From RHLJ01 sp040222455 (GTDB lineage Bacteria; Bacteroidota; Rhodothermia; Balneolales; Balneolaceae), in NCBI GenBank assembly GCA_040222455.1, contig JAVKDD010000014.1, forward strand, positions 1-64,000: a stretch of DNA of 64,000 bases. The letters are read 5' to 3'. This document shows, one piece after another, positions 43,043 through 51,552 of this stretch; position 1 is the first letter of the stretch; every line of letters starts with the position of its first letter. The notes under the pieces were generated by a model. That model worked only from the letters and a program-made list of their open reading frames with translations. It did no database searches and was not told the origin of the DNA. The position numbers and the translations under genes are program-made.

Positions 43043-44659
43043 CTAAGCTACTTTCTCTTTGTTTGCAAGAAGTGCTTTATCAAAATCTATCCCGTTTATA
43101 GGAATAAGCTTTCCGCTTTCTCTATCATAATCAATTCTGCGACCAAGCTTATAAGACAAACCTGCCATATGAGAGGTGATCGCTTCTTCATAGCCTGCAA
43201 CAATATCACAACTCGGTGTTCCACCATTTCGTATACAGCTTAGCCATTCACGTAAATGTAGATATGTAGAATCAACTCGCTTGCCATCTCTATAAGTCCA
43301 TAGCAGTCCTTTGTCTGCAAAATATTTAGTTGTTGCTGAACTTATTCCGTCTACTTCATTGGCTGTTGGATCGTAGTCGAAAATAGGAATGCCTGCCTGC
43401 ATATTTCCTTTCTCTACATCTTCTCTAAATCTTGATGTTCCTTGATCAACGTAAATAGAGAGACTATTACCAAGCTCCATCGTTGCATCATGTCCCATCA
43501 AAAGGGTTTTACGTCCATAACTATTCCCTAAGGTAGCACTGTAAACTAGTGTCATTCCTTTAACTTTACCCTCAGATTGACTCGTACCTGTCGAGAATTC
43601 TGAAAATTCCATATTGGTTTGAAAAACATCTGGCACATTTCGTCCATCCCGATGTGTGTAAATACCACCCGATGACATAACTGAATTAGGGATTCCCATA
43701 TTTAGTACACAGTTTATTCGATCATAATCATGAGAAAGCAAATCTCCTGATAAACCAGAACCATACGCCCACCACTTTCTCCATCTAAAAAAGTGTTCGG
43801 CATTAAAATCTATCATTGGTGCATTCCCAATAAATTGTTTCCAATCGATGGTGGCAAGGCTGGCATCTTCATGAATGTTATACTGCCATGCTCCATTATC
43901 ATCATTTCGATTGGTATTTGCCTGTATTAGGGACACATGACCAAGAATGTTTTTTTTGATGACATCCTGAGCGGTAAGAAAGCTTTGAGTCTGCCGATGC
44001 TGATGCCCTACTGCAAAAACTTTGTCTGAACTTTCGGCAATCTCTTTAAGTTCATACGTTTCTTTTATGTTGTGAGTCATTGGTTTTTCTACATATACAT
44101 GTTTTCCTGCTTTTAAACCCGCAATTGCCATTGGGGCGTGCCAATGATCTGGTGTAGCAATGATAACAGCGTCTACTTCAGGACTTTCCATCAGTTCTGT
44201 ATAAGTACGATATCGTTTTACATTAACCTCATCAGTACTAAATGAGTCGACCGCATCCTCAGCGCGTACATCAAAAACATCACAAACTGCCGTAATCTGT
44301 ACATTCAGATTCTCCTGCTCTAAAAAGCTTTTCAACTGGGTATTAGAGGGATTATTTTTTGCCTGCTCTGATTTCTCATTGAGCCAACTTTTTTGAGCAA
44401 AGCCAATGGCTCTACATAACTGGGTACCGCGAATCCCAAAGCCGACAATACCAATTCGTATAGGGTCGCCCGCCATAGACCCAGACGGTGGCGGCGGTGA
44501 TGCCGATATATTTAATGTTTTGAGAAGATGTTCTCTGGATTGTGATTTCTTACTGGATTTGTTAGCTCCTGCCCACCAAACAGCACCTACCACTGGAGCG
44601 CCTGCGATTCCTTTTAGTATTTCTCTTCTTGTCCAGGTTTTTTTGTTTTCTTGCGACAT
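43043..44659 (-). CDS. Gfo/Idh/MocA family oxidoreductase, Tat-exported
   Basis: 538 residues. 'TRREILKGIAGAPVVGAVWW' at the start is a twin-arginine signal. The NAD(P)-binding domain follows ('IGIVGFGIRGTQLC', 'VIIATPDHWHAPMAIAGLKAGKHVYVEKPM') with the catalytic-Lys EKP motif. The C-terminal beta-sheet domain is larger than in cytosolic members. Exported Gfo/Idh/MocA proteins keep a tightly bound NAD and act on glycans by an oxidation-reduction cycle; that is the likely role. It starts 2 nt after the DoxX gene ends. Confidence 0.88.
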   Translation of the reverse strand: MSQENKKTWTRREILKGIAGAPVVGAVWWAGANKSSKKSQSREHLLKTLNISASPPPPSGSMAGDPIRIGIVGFGIRGTQLCRAIGFAQKSWLNEKSEQAKNNPSNTQLKSFLEQENLNVQITAVCDVFDVRAEDAVDSFSTDEVNVKRYRTYTELMESPEVDAVIIATPDHWHAPMAIAGLKAGKHVYVEKPMTHNIKETYELKEIAESSDKVFAVGHQHRQTQSFLTAQDVIKKNILGHVSLIQANTNRNDDNGAWQYNIHEDASLATIDWKQFIGNAPMIDFNAEHFFRWRKWWAYGSGLSGDLLSHDYDRINCVLNMGIPNSVMSSGGIYTHRDGRNVPDVFQTNMEFSEFSTGTSQSEGKVKGMTLVYSATLGNSYGRKTLLMGHDATMELGNSLSIYVDQGTSRFREDVEKGNMQAGIPIFDYDPTANEVDGISSATTKYFADKGLLWTYRDGKRVDSTYLHLREWLSCIRNGGTPSCDIVAGYEEAITSHMAGLSYKLGRRIDYDRESGKLIPINGIDFDKALLANKEKVA

Positions 44660-44661
44660 GG

Positions 44662-45147
44662 CTAAATGGTTTTTAGTTGAGTGGTAGTTTTTCGAAACAT
44701 TTCCAGTCCAAAAAATGATCCTGTAGGAATCATATAAATAACTAAGAGAGCGGCAGCTTCTATAAGATTCTTATTTACAATCCAGTAATTACCTTCTGCA
44801 CCTAACTGCGCTGAGTTCATAAATGCAGGATGAGCAAAGTAGTAAAGCAACAATAACCCAACACCTAACAACGCTCCTTGCTTCTCCATAAAACCAAGAA
44901 TTAGAGTTAGTCCAACTAGAATTAGAACTACAACATTAAGGGTATCTACAATCCCAATAAGTGAGTCTCCAGCCAACCACTGGTAAAAAGCAGACATTGT
45001 TTCTGCACTAACAAGGTATGCTTTAGCCGACCAGCTGGGATTATAAAGCTTTAAAACCCCTTCGTATAAAAAATGCCATCCAATCAATATTCGTAATAGA
45101 GAAATTACAGATTGTGCATTTTTAGATAGTGCTATTTTTTCATTCAT
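44662..45147 (-). CDS. DoxX family membrane protein
   Basis: 161 residues, four hydrophobic helices (about 12-30, 68-85, 90-108 and 128-145). 'LLRILIGWHFLYEGVLKLYNPSWSAKAYL' near residue 17 is a DoxX-like opening, and 'GLTLILGFMEKQGALLGVGLLLLYY' follows. Genes of this type in Bacteroidota-like genomes often precede exported Gfo/Idh/MocA oxidoreductases, as here, so it may feed electrons or help the redox partner. It is not a close copy of the DoxX-like protein at 8964. Confidence 0.8.
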   Translation of the reverse strand: MNEKIALSKNAQSVISLLRILIGWHFLYEGVLKLYNPSWSAKAYLVSAETMSAFYQWLAGDSLIGIVDTLNVVVLILVGLTLILGFMEKQGALLGVGLLLLYYFAHPAFMNSAQLGAEGNYWIVNKNLIEAAALLVIYMIPTGSFFGLEMFRKTTTQLKTI

Positions 45148-45306
45148 AATAAAACTCCATATCTCGTTACTTGAAATACATATTCTTCCTGTGGATATAG
45201 GAAATGTTTTAATTTTGAATGAATATTGTATGAAGTGGAACTGCTCATTTGATTAGCCATTTTCCATCTTTTTGAGTTACTTCCAACCCAACCTAATCTT
45301 ATTGAA

Positions 45307-46770
45307 ATGCCAGAATCGAAAAAGAACCCATCTAACAATTCCCTCAGCAGAAAAAAGTTCATTAAAAATATGGGGCTTGCAGGAGCTGCTTTCACAATTG
45401 TTCCTCGACACGTTTTAGGTGGTACAGGGTATACCGCACCAAGTGATACACTTTATATAGCGGGCATTGGGGCTGGCGGAAAAGGATATGGTGACATGAC
45501 GGCTTTTGCAGAACATCCCCAAGCAAAAATTGCATTCTTTTGTGATGTTGATGAACGACAAACAGAACGGGCGAGAACTTCTTTTCCAGATGCAAAATTC
45601 TATAAAGATTACCGGGAGTTACTAGATAAAGAACACAAGAATATCGACGCGGTTAGTGTTTCTACACCCGATCATATGCATGCGGTACAAGCCATGGCTG
45701 CAATGCAATTAGGGAAACATGTATATGTTCAAAAACCGCTCACTCATGATATTTATGAAACTCGAATGTTAACGGAAGCCGCCGAGAAATATAAAATAGT
45801 TACTCAAATGGGAAATCAGGGTGCTTCTGGTAATGGCGTTCGACAACTGGTAGATTGGTATCAAGCTGGAGTAATTGGAGAGGTTCATACCGTTTATGTT
45901 TGGACAAACCGACCTGTTTGGCCTCAAGGCATTCCTTGGGTTGAAAATAAAACTCCTATCCCTGCTGGCCTTGATTGGGATTTATGGTTGGGAACTGCTC
46001 CAAAGAAGAATTACCTGGATAATTTGGTTCCATTTAATTGGCGCGGTTGGTGGGATTATGGTACAGGCGCCCTCGGCGATATGGCTTGTCATTTGATGGA
46101 AGCTCCATTCACCGTTCTTGGACTAACTTATCCCGAAGCCGTTGAGTGTAGTGTTGGAAGTGTATACACCGGAGCTTTCAGAAGAGGTTATTTTCCAGAA
46201 AGTTGTCCACCTTCTTCTCATATAGTTCTACGATTCCCTGAAAGAGACGGAAAACCTGCTGTAAAAATGCATTGGATGGATGGCGGAATTAAACCTGAAC
46301 GCCCTGAAGAATTAGGCCCAAATGAAGTAATGGGCGATGGAAATAGTGGTGCTATTTTAGTGGGATCAAAAGGAAAAATGATGTGTAGCGAATATGGCTA
46401 CGATCCAAAACTTTTACCTACTCCATTAACCGAGCAAACTATAGTTCCTCAAACCATAGATCGAGTTCCTGAAGGTCATTACCAGCAATGGGTGAATGGA
46501 TGTATTGCAGGATATGGAAATACAAAGCTTAGTTCTTCATTTGATATTGCAGGACCTCTTACAGAAAGCATTTTAATGGGCAATCTGGCTATTCGAAGTC
46601 ATGATATACAAGAACCATATGTTGACTCTAGAGGAAGAGACCGAACCCGATATCCGGGAAGAGGAATTCAACTCCGTTGGGATGGCCCAAATATGAAAGT
46701 CACTAATTTTGATCCTGCCAACCAGTTTGTGAAACGGGATTATAGAGAAGGCTGGAGTTTGGGGGTTTGA
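45307..46770 (+). CDS. Gfo/Idh/MocA family oxidoreductase, exported
   Basis: 487 residues with a signal-like start ('SRKKFIKNMGLAGAAFTIV'), a degenerate Tat motif. 'IAGIGAGGKGYGDMTAF' is the nucleotide-binding loop and 'STPDHMHAVQAMAAMQLGKHVYVQKPL' the catalytic region, where the usual EKP Glu is Gln. 'QMGNQGASGNGVRQLVDWYQ' and 'WDLWLGTAP' are typical of this exported subgroup. It is divergent from the DoxX gene (159 nt) and convergent with the PQQ-type dehydrogenase; a shared terminator lies between. Confidence 0.87.
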   Translation: MPESKKNPSNNSLSRKKFIKNMGLAGAAFTIVPRHVLGGTGYTAPSDTLYIAGIGAGGKGYGDMTAFAEHPQAKIAFFCDVDERQTERARTSFPDAKFYKDYRELLDKEHKNIDAVSVSTPDHMHAVQAMAAMQLGKHVYVQKPLTHDIYETRMLTEAAEKYKIVTQMGNQGASGNGVRQLVDWYQAGVIGEVHTVYVWTNRPVWPQGIPWVENKTPIPAGLDWDLWLGTAPKKNYLDNLVPFNWRGWWDYGTGALGDMACHLMEAPFTVLGLTYPEAVECSVGSVYTGAFRRGYFPESCPPSSHIVLRFPERDGKPAVKMHWMDGGIKPERPEELGPNEVMGDGNSGAILVGSKGKMMCSEYGYDPKLLPTPLTEQTIVPQTIDRVPEGHYQQWVNGCIAGYGNTKLSSSFDIAGPLTESILMGNLAIRSHDIQEPYVDSRGRDRTRYPGRGIQLRWDGPNMKVTNFDPANQFVKRDYREGWSLGV

Positions 46771-46860
46771 TTTGTAATGTTTGCTACCTCAGATATTGAA
46801 TCAATCCGGCCAGTCGGCAGTCAGGTTCAGCATTACTGCTTTCTAAAAATTACTACAAAA

Positions 46861-46886
46861 AAAGCCCGAACACTTGCTCGGGCTTT
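46861..46886. terminator. Bidirectional terminator
   Basis: Perfect 9-bp stem AAAGCCCGA (46861-46869) and TCGGGCTTT (46878-46886) with an 8-base loop, preceded by an A-run that forms a U-tract on the minus strand. It lies between two convergent genes and can serve both. Confidence 0.85.
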
Positions 46887-46919
46887 GAATTTGTTAGAAT
46901 AATAATTGTTAGTTAATAA

Positions 46920-48047
46920 TCATTCTTCAGAAACAGGAGTTGCCACTATTTTAAAAATTCCTTGACCAGTAATTCCTGCATAGATTGTTCCATCTGGTGC
47001 TTGTTTAAGGCTTCGAACTCTCCCGATACCTTCAACTAACTTTTCTGTTCCTGTCACTTTATCACCATTAAGCTTTACCAACTCTATATAGCTGAACTTT
47101 AATGATCCAACTAATAAGTGCCCTTTCCAGTGTGGGTACTTATCACCCGTAACAAAAGTCATTCCTGAAGGGGCAATAGATGGGACCCAATAAGTAACTG
47201 GCTGTTCCATTCCTGCACGAGCGGTATCTTCTGCAAAAGGAGTTCCATTGTAATTAATTCCATAGCTAATAACTGGCCATCCGTAATTCTTTCCCGGTTC
47301 AATTAAATTTAGCTCATCACCACCACGAGGTCCGTGTTCGTGCGCCCAAATTTTTCCTGTGGCTGGATTCATTGCCATTCCCTGAGGATTTCGGTGCCCA
47401 TAAGAATAGATCGCCGTTTTTGCCCCCGCTTCGTTTACAAATGGATTATCCGATGGAATAGAGCCGTCGTCCATAAAACGATAAATTTTACCCGCATCCT
47501 TGGTTATATCCTGTGGCAACTCACTTCTGTTACCTCGATCACCTATCGACAAGAATAAATACCCATCTCGATCAAACTCAATTCTACTACCATAGTGCTG
47601 ACCTCTAGTTGTATTTGGTGTAGCTTTATATAAAGTCTCGATATCGCTGAGTTCATCATTGATCATTTTTGCACGAATTAAAGCGGTGTTTGCTCCATCA
47701 CCTTCTCCATTACTAGAAGAATAGGTAAAATAAATCCATCCATTTTCTTCATAGTTTGGATGAACGTCTACATCTAAAAACCCGCCCTGGCCGTTTGCAT
47801 ATATATCATTCGGTAGAGATGACGACGGTACTTCCATCAATTCATTATTTCGATAAATGAAAAGTTTTCCTGCTCTCTCAGTAATTAACATATCGCCATT
47901 GGGGAGCCAAGCCATTCCCCAAGGTACTTGCACCCCAGTTGTTACAAGTTCGTACGAGTATTCCATATCATTCAATGGAACCTGCTCCGATTCGCCGGCT
48001 GCGGTGCAACCAATAAGTATTGCCGCTAAAAGTGCTAAGTGTTTCAT
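46920..48047 (-). CDS. PQQ-dependent sugar dehydrogenase (glucose/sorbosone type), lipoprotein
   Basis: 375 residues from ATG 48047, which has AAGGA 5 nt upstream and starts a lipoprotein signal ('MKHLALLAAILIGC'); the frame is open to 48074. A six-bladed beta-propeller of the soluble glucose dehydrogenase (GSDH) family: 'VPWGMAWLPNGDMLITERAG', 'GQGGFLDVDVHPNYEENGWI', 'HYGSRIEFDRDGYLFLSIGD' and 'YSYGHRNPQGMAMNP' with 'HEHGPRGGDELN'. It oxidises aldoses or sorbosone at the outer face using PQQ. PQQ synthesis genes are not in the window. Confidence 0.88.
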   Translation of the reverse strand: MKHLALLAAILIGCTAAGESEQVPLNDMEYSYELVTTGVQVPWGMAWLPNGDMLITERAGKLFIYRNNELMEVPSSSLPNDIYANGQGGFLDVDVHPNYEENGWIYFTYSSSNGEGDGANTALIRAKMINDELSDIETLYKATPNTTRGQHYGSRIEFDRDGYLFLSIGDRGNRSELPQDITKDAGKIYRFMDDGSIPSDNPFVNEAGAKTAIYSYGHRNPQGMAMNPATGKIWAHEHGPRGGDELNLIEPGKNYGWPVISYGINYNGTPFAEDTARAGMEQPVTYWVPSIAPSGMTFVTGDKYPHWKGHLLVGSLKFSYIELVKLNGDKVTGTEKLVEGIGRVRSLKQAPDGTIYAGITGQGIFKIVATPVSEE

Positions 48048-48070
48048 AATTCCTTTTTTGTTGAGTTTAA

Positions 48071-48934
48071 TCAATTAAAAATAATTGTCCTGTTTGCGGT
48101 TACCAAAGTTTTTCTTTGTATATGTTTCCAAACCGCTCTTGATAGTACTAACGTTTCCAAGTCTCGACCTTTTCTTACCAAACTACCTACATCGTCGCGG
48201 TGAGTTACATGTACAATATCCTGTTCAATAATCGGGCCTTCATCTAGCTCTTCGGTAACATAATGGCTGGTTGCACCAATAATTTTTACCCCTCGTTCGT
48301 AGGCCGAGTGGTATGGGCGCGCGCCAGGAAAAGCAGGTAGAAAGGAATGATGAATATTTATGACCTGATTTCGAAAGCTTTCAATAAAGTTAGAAGATAA
48401 AATCTGCATGTATCTTGCCAATACAATTAAATCTATGTTCTTTTCCTTTATGAGCTCAATCTGTTTGGCTTCCTGTTCTATTTTATTTTCTTTTGTGATG
48501 GGTAAGTGATGGAATTCGATTCCAAATTTATTAGCTGTATCTCTCACTTCCTCATGATTGCTAATGATAAGAGGGATATCAACTTCCCATTCTTTTGTTT
48601 GCCAACGCGCCAGAATATCAAACAAACAATGTTGTTGTTTTGAAACTAAAAGAGCCAACTTTTGTCGTTTACTAGTAAAGTGAAGGCTCCAGTTCATTTC
48701 AAATTGCTTTGCGATTTCACGCTCAAAACTTTCCTCAATTTCACCATTCTCAATATCAAATTCGTTTAAAACCCAGGAAACCCGCATATAAAACTTTTGT
48801 TTTACCGAATCCGTGTGTTGATCTAAATCAAGGATGTTTCCACCGTGTTTCAGGATATATCGAGTAACAGCAGCAATAATTCCTGGTTTATCGGGGCAAT
48901 GGATAAGTAGAATGGCTTCGTTATGTGCGCTCAT
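48071..48934 (-). CDS. purU: Formyltetrahydrofolate deformylase
   Basis: 287 residues from ATG 48934, which overlaps the upstream stop as TGATG, so translation is coupled; a longer open frame to 49057 runs through the thioredoxin gene. An N-terminal ACT domain ('ILLIHCPDKPGIIAAVTRYI') precedes the formyltransferase-fold domain with 'LARYMQILSSNFIE', 'NIHHSFLPAFPGARPYHSAY' (catalytic Asn-His) and 'DEGPIIEQD' (catalytic Asp). It releases formate from 10-formyl-THF for purine synthesis and one-carbon balance, like gcvT at the other end of the window. Confidence 0.93.
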   Translation of the reverse strand: MSAHNEAILLIHCPDKPGIIAAVTRYILKHGGNILDLDQHTDSVKQKFYMRVSWVLNEFDIENGEIEESFEREIAKQFEMNWSLHFTSKRQKLALLVSKQQHCLFDILARWQTKEWEVDIPLIISNHEEVRDTANKFGIEFHHLPITKENKIEQEAKQIELIKEKNIDLIVLARYMQILSSNFIESFRNQVINIHHSFLPAFPGARPYHSAYERGVKIIGATSHYVTEELDEGPIIEQDIVHVTHRDDVGSLVRKGRDLETLVLSRAVWKHIQRKTLVTANRTIIFN

Positions 48935-49389
48935 CAATATAGAAATTGGCGTAATTCGTCGACATTCATAAAACCTGTTCGTTGTTTTAATTGATTTCCA
49001 TCTGCGTCTAGAATCAATGTTCCAGGAAATACAAAAACCCCCTGACTTTGTGCCCACTCCCGGGCCATAAGCTGTTTGCCGTTAAAAGTGATTAACTCTT
49101 CAGAATTACCATCTACTTTAGCCGGAATATAACCTGCATCAAGAACCGTTCTTACCGTTGAGTCTGGATATACTTCGCGCTCCATTGCTCTGCAATATTT
49201 GCATCCTACTTCATATACATCTACTAGAATAAGTTTGTCAGATTTTTTCGCTTCTTCCTGAGCAGAAGCTAATGTCCTCCAATCTGGAGCATTTTCAATT
49301 TCTTGCGGCGCTGTATTACTTAAGGCATTAAATAGATATACCCCAATAAAGGCAGCAATAAGTCCGGTTATAATTATTTTTTTGTTCAT
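48934..49389 (-). CDS. Thioredoxin-fold protein
   Basis: 151 residues from ATG 49389 (a TTG at 49413 is in frame). An N-terminal hydrophobic anchor ('KIIITGLIAAFIGVYLFNAL') is followed by a thioredoxin-like domain with 'VDVYEVGCKYCRAMEREVYP' (CxxC at about 64-67), 'GYIPAKVDGNSEEL' and a cis-Pro region 'GVFVFPGTLILDADGN'. It is a periplasm-facing thiol-disulfide protein of the Thioredoxin_7 type. It shares a transcript with purU through a TGATG overlap, an unusual pairing with no obvious functional reason. Confidence 0.83.
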   Translation of the reverse strand: MNKKIIITGLIAAFIGVYLFNALSNTAPQEIENAPDWRTLASAQEEAKKSDKLILVDVYEVGCKYCRAMEREVYPDSTVRTVLDAGYIPAKVDGNSEELITFNGKQLMAREWAQSQGVFVFPGTLILDADGNQLKQRTGFMNVDELRQFLY

Positions 49390-49472
49390 TGCTTTAAGAA
49401 GCTCATTTATCAATAATTCTTGTTTTAAAAATAATATCTTTACTCGTACTAAACGAACTTGATTTTAGATTA

Positions 49473-49679
49473 ATGCCTGACCCAATAGAATCATATAAAC
49501 TTGGAGAAATTCAGGTTACTGTAAAACCTGATGAACGCCCAAATAAATTAACCATTTCCTGTTTTGATGGTGAGTTTAAATCTGAATTTACTGTCAGCGA
49601 ATATGAATTCAAGAACTACCGTCGATTAATGAATCAACGTATTAGCCAAACATTTGCGGAAGGAAGAAAAGCAGATTAA
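49473..49679 (+). CDS. Small conserved-looking hypothetical protein
   Basis: 68 residues, soluble and mixed charge: 'GEIQVTVKPDERPNKLTISC', then 'GEFKSEFTVSEYEFKNYRRL' and a basic C-terminus. It looks like two or three beta-strands plus a helix. No family recognised. It is convergent with and overlaps the next gene by 4 nt. The length and balanced composition make it a believable gene. Confidence 0.55.
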   Translation: MPDPIESYKLGEIQVTVKPDERPNKLTISCFDGEFKSEFTVSEYEFKNYRRLMNQRISQTFAEGRKAD

Positions 49680-50248
49680 TTACTAACCATTGCAAAAACT
49701 GTAATAAAACTAAATACTGAGAGCACTAAGCCAATCATGAAAATGGTGTAAGAAATACGAAGAAGTTTATATTTCTTTGCTAGAACAACTCCAAGTCCAT
49801 GAATATCTCTTGCCATATTATCGTAGAGCCGATTACTATCAACCATTAACTCTTCAAGACCTTCTACATAATCTTCTCTTGGCATGGTGTAGAAATTACC
49901 AAAGAAAAGAATATTTGCACGATTTGCGCGAACATCTTCTAGGGTTACAACTTCTTTACTAACTCGCGGTCGAGCAGATAATATTGCATAGACCATTGAA
50001 AATAAACAGGTAAGAAGAAGAACTGCAGTTGGAATTAATAACCACGGGTTTGAATCAATTTTAGGAGAAATCGAAGCAATAATGATCGAGATAATTATAC
50101 CATTAATGCTAATCATCATGTTCGATTTATTATCAGCTATCCCGCTTAAATCCATGTGAGTTCGGTATGTAGTACGGAACATATCCGAAATCCCTCTCTT
50201 TACAGATCCTAGTTTTCTCTTTTTAGAAGTATCTTCACTCATTGTCAT
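49676..50248 (-). CDS. PycTM-like (Pycsar effector, DUF5706-type) membrane protein
   Basis: 190 residues from ATG 50248 (a second ATG lies two codons on). 'TTYRTHMDLSGIADNKSNMM' at about 28-47 leading into helix 'ISINGIIISIIIASI', a second helix (about 68-92) ending 'SMVYAILSARPRVS', an amphipathic loop with 'DYVEGLEELMVDSNRLYDNM', and a C-terminal helix (about 160-185) match the PycTM family. In anti-phage Pycsar systems such proteins are membrane-disrupting effectors switched on by cyclic pyrimidines. No pyrimidine cyclase is beside it, so it is an orphan and may have another role. Confidence 0.7.
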   Translation of the reverse strand: MTMSEDTSKKRKLGSVKRGISDMFRTTYRTHMDLSGIADNKSNMMISINGIIISIIIASISPKIDSNPWLLIPTAVLLLTCLFSMVYAILSARPRVSKEVVTLEDVRANRANILFFGNFYTMPREDYVEGLEELMVDSNRLYDNMARDIHGLGVVLAKKYKLLRISYTIFMIGLVLSVFSFITVFAMVSN

Positions 50249-50298
50249 CAATTTTAATTGATAGAATATAGATATTTAATGAAACTATACTTACCAAT

Positions 50299-50323
50299 AA
50301 ATTCGTTGTTATAACAACTTTTT
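50299..50323. promoter_or_regulatory. Operator 1 upstream of hmgA
   Basis: Contains the perfect 14-bp palindrome GTTGTTATAACAAC (50305-50318), flanked by AAATT and TTTTT. It matches the site ahead of hppD (55754-55778) at 21 of 25 positions. It lies 61 nt before the hmgA start. The form fits a MarR-family dimer site. Confidence 0.7.
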
Positions 50324-50384
50324 ATCTGCGATAGACTATAGAATTATCTATAATTAACCTATTGCTTAACTAACGAAATTGACC

Positions 50385-51548
50385 ATGCCCATTTATCATC
50401 GTTTAGGAAAAATCCCGCCCAAAAGGCACACTCAGTTTAGAAAACCTGATGGTAGTTTATACTACGAGCAACTATTCGGTACTATTGGCTTTGATGGAAT
50501 GTCAATGCTGTCTTATCACATTCATCGGCCAACAATGATTCGGGAAGTTGGAGCTCCAGTAGATGTATCCCCAAAAATAGCCGTGGCAAATAATATTAAA
50601 TCGATGATGCTTAAGGGACTCGATATTAAGCCTCAAGATGATTATCTGGACAGCCGTGAAGCTATTCTCACAAACAGTGATGTAACTATACATCTTGCCT
50701 CCCCAAAGAAATCGCTCACCGAATATTTCTACAAAAATACCGATGCCGATGAATTGATATTCATTCACAAAGGAAGTGGAACACTAAGAACATTTATTGG
50801 GAATATCGATTTTGAGCCAGGCGACTATTTATTAATTCCTCGAGGAATTATTTATCAAATTCGGTTTGATGATGAGCATAATCGGCATTTTATTACAGAA
50901 TCTTATGTTCCCATTTATTCTCCGAAGCGATACCGAAATTGGTTTGGACAATATCTGGAACACTCTCCCTACTGTGAACGTGATTTAAAGCTCCCAACCG
51001 AATTAGAGACCTTTGACGAAAAAGGTGAGTTTGTAATGAAGGTTAAAAAACAGGGAATGATCCACGAACTTATGTATGCTTCGCATCCGTTTGATGTAGT
51101 TGGTTGGGATGGTTATAGTTTCCCGTATGGTTTTTCAATAAAGAATTTTGAACCTATAACAGGACGTGTACATCAACCACCGCCCGTTCATCAAACTTTT
51201 GAGACTTCGGCATTTGTGGTTTGCTCTTTCGTGCCGAGACTTTACGATTATCATCCTCAAGCCATACCGTCTCCATATCATCATTCCAATATCGATTCTG
51301 ATGAAGTGATTTATTATGTGGATGGAGATTTTATGAGTCGAAATCATGTGGAGCAAGGATATATTTCGCTCCATCCTGCAGGAATACCTCACGGACCACA
51401 TCCCGGAACCTATGAAGGTAGTATTGGAAAAAAAGAAACCAAAGAATGGGCGGTTATGGTTGATACTTTTAAACCGCTTAAAGTAACAGAAAATGCACTT
51501 AAGATTGATGATGGCACCTACTATCAATCTTGGTTAGAGGATAAATAA
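50385..51548 (+). CDS. hmgA: Homogentisate 1,2-dioxygenase
   Basis: 387 residues from ATG 50385 (a TTG two codons earlier is in frame). The Fe(II) enzyme opens the homogentisate ring to maleylacetoacetate. Landmarks are the cupin region 'ELIFIHKGSGTLRTFIG', 'DYLLIPRGIIYQI', and the metal region 'HPFDVVGWDGYSFPY', 'HQPPPVHQTFE', 'DSDEVIYYVDGDF' and 'HPAGIPHGPHPG' with His and Glu ligands. It is first in a tight operon with fahA 4 nt downstream, behind operator 1. Confidence 0.9.
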   Translation: MPIYHRLGKIPPKRHTQFRKPDGSLYYEQLFGTIGFDGMSMLSYHIHRPTMIREVGAPVDVSPKIAVANNIKSMMLKGLDIKPQDDYLDSREAILTNSDVTIHLASPKKSLTEYFYKNTDADELIFIHKGSGTLRTFIGNIDFEPGDYLLIPRGIIYQIRFDDEHNRHFITESYVPIYSPKRYRNWFGQYLEHSPYCERDLKLPTELETFDEKGEFVMKVKKQGMIHELMYASHPFDVVGWDGYSFPYGFSIKNFEPITGRVHQPPPVHQTFETSAFVVCSFVPRLYDYHPQAIPSPYHHSNIDSDEVIYYVDGDFMSRNHVEQGYISLHPAGIPHGPHPGTYEGSIGKKETKEWAVMVDTFKPLKVTENALKIDDGTYYQSWLEDK

Positions 51549-51552
51549 TTTT

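Noticed and set aside
48935..49057. Longer N-terminus for purU
   Set aside because: It would lie inside the thioredoxin gene in another frame; the ACT domain starts directly after ATG 48934 and the TGATG overlap is typical.
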